In this document: one piece after another, positions 36,689 to 48,900 of the stretch
Position numbering within the stretch: position 1 is the stretch's first letter
How the letters are laid out: the number at the start of each line of letters is the position of its first letter
NCBI RefSeq assembly: GCF_963675165.1
Contig: NC_087379.1
Location: forward strand, 4,543,442-4,607,441
Source: Halichondria panicea
Lineage: Eukaryota; Porifera; Demospongiae; Suberitida; Halichondriidae
Reading direction: 5' to 3'
DNA length: 64,000 bases
The notes under the pieces: generated by a model
The model's input: the letters and a program-made list of their open reading frames with translations, nothing else
Databases searched by the model: none
What the model was told of the DNA's origin: nothing
Program-made: the position numbers and the translations under genes

Positions 36689-37757
36689 ACAGGAATGATT
36701 CCAACTGCTGAGTCAGCAATAATTATATGAATCAAATGGGGCGTGGTCTCAGTTTGGCCAGCTTCTACCATCTCAATAATTTTATAGCTAGCTAGCTAGC
36801 TGCGTGCATCCATATCCAGTCCTGGCGGCCCAATTTAATTTATATTCTTCCCTCATCACTTAAGAGCTCACCAAAATGGTTTATGCCAATTAAATGGTGA
36901 GAACAGATTGATGTTAGGTACGTATGTATGTGCACATTGTCTTTGTACATTTACTACATGCAGTACCAATCTGTCTCCAAGCGCTTAAGCTTGCTGTATC
37001 TTTCTCGCTCGTCTATGTGAACACAGGATCTACATGTGTAAAAGCCGGTAAGCAGTAGGAATTCAACTTCTCATCATTATGGCACCTGTGGGGCTTGCCA
37101 TTGATAGAAAGCGGTAACACTTGCTTACCAATGGTGCCAATCCAAACAAGTATCGCACTAGCTTAGTCGTAACTTTTGGGCATGCTGCACACTGCCATTC
37201 TGTTCTTTTAATTGTCACTATAAACTGTATTGTACTGTAAGAGCTTTATATTAATTTTGATGTGTTCAAACATCCCCAGCAAAAACTCATGGGCATCTTC
37301 TTGCTGATTTGGTCTCCAGCGAATTAACAACCCTTTCATTCAGAAATTAGGTGAGAGGTATACGTACTTATGTCTAGAACGTTTATCTGATCTTACTTTT
37401 CATATTAGAATATACAGCTGATGGACACACGACAGAGTTTTGCTGACATTCATTTAGAGAATTTTCAAAGCATACACCATACAAAACTGGCCAATTTCAT
37501 GACAATGCTCTGATTGAGTAAACGTGTACATTTATTTTAGTGTGAGTCAGATGTTTGCAGTGTCTCATTATTTTCCATAAACCAGGGGTATAGAATACAC
37601 TCTGTATCACAGAATTTGCAAAACAGGTGTTCCCCCCATGTTCTGCAGCCCTCCTATAGACATGATCAGGAGTGCATGAATAGTGGTTCAGGACTATTAT
37701 GTGAGGGCGGCCATAACCTCAAAAGGGCTGACTCAGCAGTTGGAATTATTCCTGTGT
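36689..37757. mobile_element. 1.07-kb element with ACACAGGAATGATTCC ends
   Basis: ACACAGGAATGATTCCAACT, followed by GCTGAGTCAGC, pairs with GCTGACTCAGCAGTTGGAATTATTCCTGTGT in two blocks with one mismatch over about 32 bp. No open frame of note lies inside. The palindromic core GCTGAGTCAGC also occurs in 38375-38903, so the ends may be related. Confidence 0.65.
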
Positions 37758-37869
37758 TTAGCCTTCCCTTCTTATAGGGGTCCTATTACCTTCAGGTCCT
37801 GACAACTTGGCCATAGGGGTACCTCCAGTAGGAGAAAACGAGGGAGAAAAGGCTTACTTTGCTCTATAT

Positions 37870-38294
37870 GGGGTCCGACACTCCGTGAAATCTTGTACAC
37901 CTACTTTTGAAATCTTTTGAAATCTCATAAAGTCTCATGAAATCCCGAAATCTTGAAATCTCTGAAATCCCACCTTTGACCTCATTTTCCGTAATCTTAT
38001 TGTAATCTCAGTGTCATGCCTTGACTAGATGGGCGTGGCCTGTCTACAAAAAGGGGACGGGCACGCCCATCGACATCTATGCCTTGATTGCATCTGCTCA
38101 CAGTGCAAGTGCTAGTGCATCCATGACCGAGGGTGGATGACTAGTGCAAGTGTTGAATGACGGTAGAACTTTCAATCTTCAACCCCAGTGATGCTCTGTG
38201 AAATCTCTGAAATCTTTGAAATCTCTGAAATCTTTGTGAAATCTCTGAAATCTTTGTGAAATCTTGTACGCTAAAAATTACAGTGTCGGACCCC
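37870..38294. mobile_element. Element with GGGGTCCGACACT ends and GAAATCT repeats
   Basis: GGGGTCCGACACT at the left pairs with AGTGTCGGACCCC at the right. Next to both ends are runs of TGAAATCTCTGAAATCTTTG-type direct repeats (37885-37970 and 38195-38265). The middle is unique. Non-autonomous by lack of frames. Confidence 0.75.
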
Positions 38295-38374
38295 TCGGCT
38301 AGCTCTTGTGTCCAATATGTAGAGGTTATAAAGAAGGAAAAGATTTTATGGCTGGGGACAGGCACGCCCATCTC

Positions 38375-38903
38375 AGAGGAGGTCGGACATCACTTGAACT
38401 TTCACTAATCATTAGCCTCGTTCCCAGGCCTTACTTTTTCTTGCTGTTGTCACTGTTCATCCATAAACAAGACATAGTGAGGCAGCAAGGAAAGAAATGG
38501 GCGTACAGTTAAGAAAATAACTAATCATGACCTTTTAATGACATTCCAGGCCAAATTGCTTTCGTTTTTGCTGACTCAGCAGTAACGGCTACTCATATTT
38601 TAGCCGCCCTCTAAAAGTTGGGCGGCCTAATCACGAGTCTATGAGACTATGTTATAGAGGGCGACTGATTTATGAGATAATATTTTTGCACGCTCTCTGT
38701 CGCTGAATCTGTTGACAACTAGTTGTGTTTGGTGTCTGTGATGGTTACTGGACCTAACCCTATCAGCACATAATAGCCATTCTAGCTAGATCCAGTCATG
38801 TTCTATTGCTGAGTCAGCAAAAACGAAAAGCAATTTGGCCTGGAATGTCATTAAAAGGCCATATCATAATTAGTGAAAGTTCAAGTGATGTCCGACCTCC
38901 TCT
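38375..38903. mobile_element. Foldback element interrupted by a MITE
   Basis: Left arm (38375-38583, including the insertion) starts AGAGGAGGTCGGACATCACT and ends at TTTTTGCTGACTCAGCA. The right arm 38806-38903 is its reverse complement. Removing 38413-38519 plus one target copy restores collinear arms. The loop 38584-38805 is unique. Confidence 0.8.
38413..38519. mobile_element. MITE nested in a foldback arm, 9-bp target duplication
   Basis: It starts TAGCCTCGTTCCCAGGCC and ends GTACAGTTAAGAAAATA. ACTAATCAT is present on both sides (38404-38412 and 38520-38528). It matches the reverse complement of 19490-19612 but lacks that copy's outer AAGTAAGGCCTGG end. An 8-bp duplication with a one-base longer element is equally possible, which would fit hAT. 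Confidence 0.8.
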
Positions 38904-39343
38904 GCGCCCATCTAGTGGCAGCATGTCGTCAGCGTACATGCCTGGGTGACTGTGAATATTTATACCCACGAAATTATTGAAAGTAGGCGTGTTCAGTATT
39001 ATTGACCACACCTATATTGACAATAAGGGGAAAAAAGGACTCTGAGAAAAAGGAATCTAGAGACATAGATAGTAAAGGAAACAGTATGAGCTTAGAAGGA
39101 AACAGTATGAGCTTAGACATGCTTAGGGCTCTAGCTTGATACTCTCATAATTATACTATGTGGCTTCGATTTATGCCGCAATGGAGGGCCTGTAATCGAG
39201 GCTACAATCCGTAAGTAGGAGTGTGCCGTATGACCGTCATACGGCACAATCCGTAAGTAGGAGTGTTACTTACGGATTGTAGCCTCGATTATTAAAGGGA
39301 TTTGGAAACGCATTACTAATGTGTTTCCAATCCCTTTCCTTTA
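38904..39343. repeat. Short palindromes and a 22-bp tandem duplication
   Basis: AAGGAAACAGTATGAGCTTAG is duplicated near 39076-39115. Near 39200-39290, ATCGAGGCTACAATCCGTAA recurs inverted (TTACGGATTGTAGCCTCGAT), with CCGTATGACCGTCATACGG in the centre. Next to the foldback element, GGGATTTGGAAACGCATT and AATGTGTTTCCAATCCC form a further hairpin. No gene. Confidence 0.7.
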
Positions 39344-40407
39344 TGGAACGCCGTTTGCGACAAAATTCAGGCAGAATGTGATAGGCGTGTGCATCCAATA
39401 TAAAATCGATTTTTGCAGATCGATTTTTAATAATCAATTTTTTACAGTTGATTTTCGATTTACACGTGAACGATCTTTGACAATCGATCTGATAATCGAT
39501 TTTTGAAATTCGATTTTTGATAATCGATTTTTGATAATCGATTATTGAAATTCGATTTTTGATAATCGATTTTTGATAATCGATTATTGAAATTCGATTT
39601 TTGATAATCGATTTTTGATAATCATTATTGAAATTTGATTTTTGATAATCGATTTTAGAACTGGGGGGCCCCTGTCTAAAGCTGTATCACGTGATACTAT
39701 CCATTGAAGAAGCCACTATTCATGACTTCTATTCTATCTGGAATCACCAAACTCTTTCTCAGCTCTTTCTCTAAGCACACACAAGATGGCCAAATAAAAC
39801 AGTGCTGGCGAGAAAGCATACAAAAATGGGTGCATGAAGAAACTAAATAAGATAGCACCAACTGAGCAGTTCTAAAATTAATGATTTTTACTGTGACTTA
39901 TGGCCCTCCTTTTTAATGGTTCCAAAAAACAATAATGTTTCGCTTTTGCGTTATAGTCTATCATGTGAGATAGCTAACCAAGCCACGCTTTGATTCCAGG
40001 CCGCGGAGAAGGAGTTTGTGCATGTTCTGAGTTTCAAGGGCGGCCTAACTGTAGCCTTGAATCCATTTTAATCGGCCTGGATTCGAGGCTAGTATATCAA
40101 TCAATTGCGATTTTTGTAATCGATTTTTAAAAATCGATTATCAAAAATCGAATTTCAAAAATCGATTATCAGATCGATTGTCAAAGATCTTTCACGTGTA
40201 AATCGAAAATCAACTGTAAAAAATCAATTATTAAAAATCGAATTTCAAAAATCGATTATCAGATCGATTGTCAAAGATCTTTCACGTGTAAATCGAAAAT
40301 CAACTGTAAAAAATCAATTATTAAAAATCGATCTTCAAAAATCGATTTTATATTGGATGCACACGCCTATCAGATTCTGCCTGAATTTTGTCGCAAACGG
40401 CGTTCCA
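39344..40407. mobile_element. Foldback transposon rich in ATCGATTTTTGATAATCG units
   Basis: About 1,064 bp, flanked by TA. The outer 66 bp (TGGAACGCCGTTTGCGACAA, then CAGGCAGAAT.TGATAGGCGT and GTGCATCCAATATAAAATCG) is a near-perfect inverted pair. Inside each end are direct arrays of ATCGATTTTTGATA / AAATTCGATTTT units: several copies on the left, and two about 85-bp higher-order units on the right (near 40130-40320). The central 400 bp is different DNA, including a GCCGCGG..GGCCT and ATCGGCCTGGATTCGAGGCTA pair that looks like an older insertion. No transposase. Confidence 0.85.
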
Positions 40408-40934
40408 TATTCCTTTACTATCTTAGCCTCCTTCACCGGCCTTCATAGAAAAGAAGGCCTGCTATCGACTGCTTGCGCATGCGCCAAATTATTGATATTT
40501 TTCCCGTAAAATTTCCTATAATACAGAATTCATCAGAGAAAATATCCTAAAGTCATACACAGAGCTATATAGCTAGCTAGCTAGAGACAGAGCTGCGTAG
40601 GTTTGTTGTACAGCTATTTTCTTCTGATAGAATCAGTAGCAGTAGTATAGTAGACTTTTACCAAAGTTAATGTTAAATGGGCGTGGTCTGTCCATAGGCT
40701 CTTGTCAGCTTTCACTCCGTTCAGACGATTGTCATCCACACTGTTGCAGGCTGTGAGTCTTTTGTTAACATAGCAGGCTAAGGGTAGCTATCAGATAATG
40801 CTATCCGATGGGCTAGAAACTTTCAATCGAACTTTCTATCAATCCACTTCCTTTTTTGTGACGTCATAGTTTTACTGAGCATTTACGATGTTATCCAAAG
40901 CCCCAGATACCTGGGGGATATTAGCGCATGCGCA

Positions 40935-41184
40935 AGAACATTCCTGTGTGTAGTATCGCAATTAGTATTTTATCTCATTGAACGTTAAAACAGTATTTTA
41001 TCTTATTGTGATAAAGAACAGAAAAAAGATAAAGGAGAGGCTACCTACAGATTGTCTACAGTATATACAGAGAGGTAGCCTCTCCTTTATCTTTTTTCTG
41101 TTCTTTATCACAATAAGATAAAATACTGTTTTAACGTTCAATGAGATAAAATACTAATTGCGATACTACACACAGGAATGTTCT
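40935..41184. repeat. Perfect inverted repeat: two 112-bp arms, 26-bp spacer
   Basis: Left arm 40935-41046 and right arm 41073-41184 are identical as reverse complements, by base-by-base reading. Arms begin AGAACATTCCTGTGTGTAGT and end at GGAGAGGCTACCT. The spacer contains CTACAGTATATACAGAG. Diverged relatives of the arm sequence are at 18845-18988. The right arm runs directly into the truncated LINE. Confidence 0.95.
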
Positions 41185-42432
41185 GAAGAATGTTGTCTCT
41201 AAGTATCTGCAAGGCAATACTGGATGTTTTTTAGATGCCAGCAAAGCTTTTGATAGAGTTAACCATACTACCCTGTTTAAGATGCTCATTGATAGGAACC
41301 TTCCTCCCACAGTACTGCGATTTCTCTTCTCATGGTACAGGGACCAAGAACTAGTTGTTCGCTGGAATGCAGATATTTCAGCATCTTTTAATGTTTCGAA
41401 TGGTGTACGTCAGGGTGGTGTTCTCTCTCCAATCCTTTTCACGGTTTATATTGACGAGCTCCTGCAAAGACTATCTCGACTTGGAATTGGTTGCCAACTT
41501 GGTGGGCACTAGCTCTGTCTGTGCACTTGGTTATGCTGACGATATAGCCCTTCTGGCCCCCTCACCATCTGCCATGCGTATCTTATCGAAAGAATGTGAA
41601 GCATTTGCCTCTGAATTCGATATAACTTTTAATGCCACAAAACTCAGCTTATTTGTTTCAGCAATCGTCCGATGACACTACCTAACGGAGTATTCAGGTT
41701 CAATGGAGTTGCTCTTCAATTTACAGACATAGTGACCCACCTTGGCCACACCCTTCATCGCAAGTTGGATGACGAATTTGATATTGCACAAGTAACTTCC
41801 GCTATGTGCAGGAAAGCTAACTACCTGCTCCATACATTTAGTGGGTGTGATATGAGAGTGAAAACTAAGCTAATTGTGACCCACTGCCTTTCACTATATG
41901 GTTGTGTTTTGTGGAGAATTGACAATAAGAAAATTCGTGCTCTTGAAACCGCTTTTAACAATATTTTGAGGAAAATTTGGAGATTGCCTCGTCAATGTCA
42001 CACAAGAATTCTCCACTGTGTTGCTGGAGTTCAGAGTTTGTTTAATAGACTATCAGATATTTTTTCGAACTTCATTTCACGTGCTTTAGCATCTAAATCC
42101 ACCCTCATTAGATCAGTTTTCTCATGGGCGTCTAGCCATGCATTCACAGCAGTCGGGGCTAACAACCTGATCAAAAGGAATTTTATTAAAGTTTATAGCA
42201 GTGACGACATGGTTTGTGCGGACTTTGTTCAGGATGTCAGGCTTGGCCGCATTTCTTTCAACTCGTGTGAAGATACATCAATGATAATTAACTCTATCTG
42301 CTGCAATTGACTTTAAGTTGGACTAACTATTATTGTACTATAGTTCTATACTATTACTATAATTATACATGTACTATAATATGTACACCTATGTGTTCAA
42401 TGATAATTATTATTATTATTATTATTATTATT
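41185..42432 (+). pseudogene. 5'-truncated CR1/L2-like LINE, reverse transcriptase part
   Basis: The reading starts abruptly inside the reverse transcriptase domain: CFLDASKAFDRVNH, RFLFSWYRDQE, GVRQGGVLSPILF and, after a frameshift near 41510, ALGYADDIALLAPSPS with the YADD catalytic motif. A second frame break near 41670 leads to the C-terminal region (LGHTLHRKLDDEFDIA, TKLIVTHCLSLYGCVLWR, NNILRKIWRLPR). That frame stops at 42308-42310 and is followed by an ATT microsatellite (42404-42432), typical of the 3' tail of L2/CR1-like elements. The missing N-terminus and endonuclease, plus two frame breaks, show it is dead. The 5' truncation point coincides with the edge of the perfect palindrome. 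Confidence 0.85.
42404..42432 (+). repeat. ATT microsatellite at the LINE 3' end
   Basis: About nine ATT units close the LINE copy. This kind of short-unit tail is used by non-poly(A) LINEs for priming. Confidence 0.85.
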
Positions 42433-42456
42433 GTCCACCCACGCACCAACAGTAAA

Positions 42457-42667
42457 TACCGTAAAGCGGGTAATTTTCGGGGGACAAATATTCGTGGTTC
42501 AGCAATATTGAGACATTTCGTGGATAATGTTTTCGTGGTTTCTGCTTGGATTGTAGGTAAAGAGGTAGGCAAGGTCGCTTCGTTCGTGGGTAAAATATTC
42601 GTGGTCAGACCTCCAACCACGAAAACCACGAATATTTTGCCCCATGAAAATTACCAGCTATACGGTA
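42457..42667. mobile_element. MITE with TACCGTAAAGCGGGTAAT ends
   Basis: 211 bp. TACCGTAAAGCGGGTAATTT pairs with AAATTACCAGCTATACGGTA-type sequence at the right, extended by ATATTCGTGG / CCACGAATAT. Same family as 4293-4500. The rest of the gap to the ankyrin gene start is GC-richer and may hold its promoter. Confidence 0.8.
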
Positions 42668-42917
42668 CCAGACTATTCAAGGGGCTGGAGTCGAGGCTAG
42701 CAATTAGCCTTTGATTGAGCAATAATTATTCGCCCACTCCCCGCCCACGTCGTATATTTTTGCTGCACTGCGCTCAACCGACAACCCGCAATAGCCACAC
42801 ACATTTGGTTTCGTTTCGGGTTCTTCCTGTTCAGTGGCCCTACAAGCGCAGGGCTAGGGCTAAGCGTGGCCAAGGTAGGCTAATGAATATCAAGCAAGGG
42901 TCTCAACTGCACTGAAA

Positions 42918-45900
42918 ATGGACATACACAATGCTGCCTGTGATGGTAACTTGAATGATGTGTGTGATTCCATCAGGAGGGGAGGTGATGTCAACAGTGT
43001 GGATGAGGTAAGCTGGTTTGTGGGTACTGTACTAGTACATAGTGTAGAAATGACCTATTAAAAGGCTTCAGTGAAGATACGAAAGTCCCCAACTTTTGCT
43101 AGCATAGTGTCGTGCTCTTAATTTAACGAATGTACGATGTTGCTTTTGTCCCCAAATCTACTTCCTAAATAAGTCACCGTACAGCCGTATTTCAGGCTAC
43201 ATAAAATCTGATTATCAATAATGAGGGAGCAAACCACTTCAGTACCATGTGCAGTGGCGGATCCAGACAGGTTCCATGGAACCCCCCCTTTCACACTGGA
43301 GATTAACTTACCAAGCTAGCAACTCATCTTGAATGATCGTGATCTGTAGTTACATGTACTAGGCTGATGTCATGCAATTGATGTGAGGGCAGGGCTCTCT
43401 AATGCGCATGCTCATTGCTTAGGAAAAGTGATGACCTTTTTTTTTTAACTGTTTTGGAACCTTCCTTTCAAATTCTGGATCCGCCACTGATGTGGTGATA
43501 GATAGTTGATGCATGTGTGGTGATAGATAGTTGATGCATGTGTAGGCCTTGCCCAATTATGCTAGCATAATTTTGAGACTAATAGGTGCAGTGGAGCATT
43601 GAGCAGCCTAATAGGCAAAAAACATTAGCCTATTAGGCAATTTTTACCGTAGAAAGTATTTATTGAAGCTCAATAGCATGAGTAATGCTAATAGTTAACC
43701 TTTACACGTACTTCTGATCACATGGTCGTGGCTAGACTGAGTATATACGTATGGAAGGTGCTAGTAGTACTACTAGATCAGTTGACAGATTTCTTTCACC
43801 AATACAACAATGTAACAATACAACAATACAATGTAATACTTCTTTAGAAGATTATATAGAAGCATCTGTGATGTTATAGAGCGTCTGTGATGTTGCAGTA
43901 TAATTCTCGTTGATGATTTTGAGACTAATGGGTAATACCAAGGGTGTATAAAAGAAGAGAGGGCATGCAACTCCTATATGAGCAGAGTTCAAACGTGGGT
44001 GGATGAATATGCATGACTGTGCATGAAATGCTAAAAATAGAAATTTCTATTTTTATGCAAATGCACACATTCCTCCACCCACGTTTGAACTCTGTTAGCT
44101 ACGTGTACTGATAGTGGAGTTGCATGCCCTCTCTTCTTTTATACGCCCTTGGTAATACTTAAAGATTAATTGGAGACAATAGCATGAGACTTGGAGACTA
44201 GACTAATAGGCTAAATTTTGCGCATAATTGGGCAAGGCCTATGCATGTGCTCTGTCACTAGAATAACTGTGGACAAGAATTCCATGGAAACTTACTCAGA
44301 TTGGACTGTTATTGGGTTTGTGTGTGGATTTTAATCTGTTGCTACGAACTATAACTTGCTGAAGGGTTAGGGTTTATACCGTTACAGTTAGTGTTATGTA
44401 CCTAGATGCATGACATACTGTATTTACTTGCTTAAATGCCCGGGTGTTTATTTCCTAGCAATATCTGTAGAGGGGGAGTTTAAACAAGATGGGCGCTTAT
44501 TCGAAACGGGCGTTTATTGTTCAAACTCTTGCTCATCAGCAGTTATTATGCTCTTTTTGGCTGCTGCCACCATAGATTGAATACGGAGAGGGATTGGAAA
44601 CGGAAGTAGCGTCATGTGACATTTTACATTGAATTTGCAGCATGGCACTGGAGAGCCTTTGATGTCAATCCGTGTTACGGTTGCTCAACACAAGGGAAAC
44701 AAAGTTTCATGCATTATGATCACTACAAGATATTCAGAGCCCCCCTAACATGTCATTCTCATGCCCCCTAATGGTGAGCATCAGTTGAAAAAGAAAAAAT
44801 ACTTTTGTGAAGAGAGCTAGAGGTACAAAACACGCTATGAGATCTTTATGTACCTTGAATGCTTCTAATATAGCTAAAACTGTGCAACTAATCGGTGTAC
44901 TGTGTCCCATATGGTCTCAAGTGTCAGTTGGAAGTGCAAGAATGTAGTATAATCTAGCAGACAAGATGTTACCAACGTTAGATACACAGCCTCGATTAAA
45001 CCCTGGCGTAACGCGGATATAATTCGAGGTAACTTCCGTTTCCAATCCCTCTCCCTATTCAATCTATGCTGCCACAGCTCTCAGCTTAAATCTTAAGTCG
45101 TAGGAGTGGTGTTTCTCCCTCTGTGTCCTCTCTGCCATCATAACTGAATAGTATCCTATTATTCTATGCTGCTATTATTCTATGCTGCCATTATTCTATG
45201 CTGCCATTATTCTATTCTGCCAATCTTGTAACTGGTTCCACGTGCTAATTCAGCTCCACCCATAGTGCCACGAATGGGCGATTATTATGCCTCGGTGCGC
45301 ATGCACAAGCGAGGTATACACGGTAGTGTGTTTGTCTGTGTGTCTGTCTGTGTAGACTGCTACAGCTGCACAAGGATCAATGAAGTGTAAGTAAGAGTTT
45401 CTATAGACTTCTAGTCATGTTTTCTTGGGTTTTAATTCGTGGATTTGCAAAATAATGCTTCGTTTTCGAGTTATGCCTAGTTTTGCTTACTTGGAATGCC
45501 GTTGCAGCCTTTTCAGAAGAGCACGTAGCCAAGCTTGTTTACCGAGTGTTGCTACTCTACTTAGTAGTTAGCTCTGCACTAGAATGCTAGCTATTGGTAG
45601 CTGCAAGAGTGAGAAGAGAGCTGCAAGGCTCTGCTGACTTGCAGCCATTAATTTTAGACTTTAACTTTTTTGGCATTGATCGTTTTTAACAACAATCATC
45701 GGCGATCATTACCCACTCTTTGAGTTTCCCTGGCTAACGCTTCGCACGCTCTATAAAAATTTGTTCCAATTATACCCGGACAATTTCCATATTTTTTGCT
45801 GTCCGATAAATTAAAACATAATACGGTACATCGATGGCATGACGCACTATACAGCCATAAAAATGTTCATCATGATAATTATAATAATGTGTGTATAAAA

Positions 45901-48900
45901 GCTAGCTTAGTAGCTTTATGTTATGTAGCTTTGGCACCTCCACCGAGGCATCAGCACCTGTGGTGCTTTCATTTAAGATGGGCGTTTATTGACAAAGACA
46001 GAGCTTTTACCATGGGCGTTTAATCTTGATTAAACGAAAATTGACTCGTGAAAATTACCGTATTTACTTTCAAGTAAATACGGTAATTTTCACGAGTCAA
46101 TTTTCTACTATTTCATTGTTCAGCACATTCTGCTCAATTAATACCCGCCACCTTAGTGCGTAGCCAATGTCCTTCCTTTTTTTGTATAGTCTATTACACA
46201 ATGTGTTGTTTAAGTTACTGTATGCTCTCAATCACTCTTGTAGGGTGGGTGGACTCCACTCTTGTTGGCAGCCAATGGAGGTCACACTGACTGTGTTAAA
46301 GAGCTGTTCTCCTCAAGAGCCGTATTGGACAAGGCTGACAATGTGAGTTCTGATACTAAACTTATGTGTCTATATGTAGGCAGCACATTCGTGACCATCA
46401 CATCATTTGCTATTGATGAGCCCCGTTTATACGAGGCCTCTAATCCAGGTTGGAATCCGGATTAAACCTATCCACATTCGTGTAAGCCTAATCCGGATTG
46501 TCCAACCCACCTCTGGAGGTGAGTTGGACTGGGTCAGAAGCGGTTTAGCTGTGAGTAAACACAAAGCGCTAAGTGTTTACATGTTTGTGTGTGTTCCTAG
46601 AGTAAAGCCTGTATACAGTAGAACCTCGCTAATCCGAATAGAGCCGGACCAGACCCCATCCGAATACATGAAATTTCCGGATTAACGGATGTCATTAATT
46701 GATTTATGAATATCATTAACAAAGACTTGTATTATGATATTACTGTGGCCAGAGGGGAAACTGCTAGCTAGAATACTATTTTAGCTCAACTTTCTCTCCA
46801 AAAGAGTGAGTCTCGTGAGCTCTCTCTTCGTTTTCTTTGCTGTGGCCATTGTTTTGGGCGAGGTTGAGCAGTTTAAATTATTGCTGGTTCAGCAAAGCAA
46901 AGTTAGATTGCACATGCGTAGTAGTCTATTCTACTGACAGCCCCTCCTCCTTTCAGTTTACCATTTTGTCCGGATTTGCGAGGTTTCGGACTAAAGGGGT
47001 CCGGATTAGCAAGGTTCTACTGTAGTAGTAGTTAGTGGTCGTTTTACTATGCCCACTACTTAGAATAATCTGACCCAAATTCGATCCGGATTGGACTCGC
47101 TTGTGTAAACGGGGCGGCTATGGTTGTGAGTGGTTCCTATGAGATTTCTACGATTTACTAGTGTAACGTACTGCAATCATTGATGTGGCCAGCATTTTCT
47201 ATATTTTCTGAACACTGAGCACCATGCGCACCAGCTTTAATTCTGATAAGTATAGGCACTACATGCATGTACAGTTGTAGGTACGTGTTCTGATTACATT
47301 CCCCTATGCATTTTAAAGTGACACACCAATCGTGACTGCATAAGATAAAGTAAAGGAAATAGGGAAATGGCATTTACATTTGTGAATTGGTACAACCAGT
47401 AGGTTGTACATAGGATTGGCAGTTTCGCCGTTATAGAGAGGTGGTCTTCCTTCGGAGGTTTCGATTGCCAGCTATAATATATGCTCTATGAGTAATTTCT
47501 TGCTGCAAATGAATCTTGGAGCTTTGCAGCTGCTTCTTTAGCTTATGCAAGCTTTGAAAAGGCTGTAGGGACAAGCTACGGCTAGGTTTTCACGATTGTG
47601 CAAAATAATGCTATCTCAGCAATAATTTTCTGCTAATTCTGGGTGTGGCTGTCCGTTCTTGGAGGTTATTTTCCATTGCTAAAGCTGCTTGTTATACGGA
47701 GTAGAGAGGCGGCTGCTCCTGAGAGGTTGCTTTACATTGAAGTCATTGTATATAGTTTCAACTGAGCTCTTGGCCGTTATAATTTATAGCATGTGGTTGC
47801 TCTTCGGAGATGGTCATTAAAGAAGGTTCCACTGTCAATTATTGCACAAATTTTCATTCGTGTTCAAACTACTCTATCTCTGCAGGGAAAGGCCACATCA
47901 AGAAACAGACAGGATAGATAGCTTATTTAGCCTTTCTTTCTTGAAAAGCATTTTATCATTGTATACTAGCATCTAGTCGACTACAACTCGGACCATGGGC
48001 GGTTTTTTCAGAATTGTGTTAGCTTTCACGAGGCGGATCACTTCTCAGCTCCACTTTTCTTACCGACGTCCACTGCTGTACTAACTAGCCTACATACAGT
48101 TATACTGAAGCTATCAAGACTACAGATGCTACTCTAGACGTACCAGATCCAAGAAGTTGGTCCATCGCAAGAGCTTCTTCCTCAGGCCTTCAGGCTCTAT
48201 ATTTTCTAGCTTGAGGTAGCTTCTTATATCTAGCTATGATCCCAGTCACTGTCCTCTCACTCAACAAGGCCATAAGCATCGATATCCTCACTGTCTAGCT
48301 GCTCTAGAACCTCGTACTACGGAGATGTTGAAACTGTCACTTTTCTTTCGACATTACTGTACAAAGCGTACCTCAAGGCAGCATATTAAAGATACTATGT
48401 GAAAGAGCAGCTCAATGTGCATGTGCTGGTACCTACAGTGTGCTCATAGCTTCAACACAGCGTGTACAGCGAATTTTTGAAAATGACCACTAGAGTGGCC
48501 GTCATATGACGGCTTCAACGGGGAAAGGGTTAAACATGGCTGTCATTTTATCACATAATAATGCATAGATATAATAGTTATGTGTTTATTCCAGTCTCCT
48601 ATCATCTCTTCTTGAACTTCTCTGTTTCTGACATTAATTTTGTGAAACGTATAATACTTCTGTACTAAAAAAAGAAAGGGAATCAAACTAAAAAACATTT
48701 GCACTGGGAAACGTTGCTAGGATTGGCCAGGAAAAGCACGAAAAAGCGTAGAAACAAGAAATTCGCCAAGTGCATAACTCCATCCATTACAACGTCATGA
48801 ACATGTACAGTTAGTGTTGATAGATTTATACATTATAGCACGAATAATAATAATTGTAGGAATTGTAATTAGGAGACTGCATGTGTTTCAAGCTTCCATC

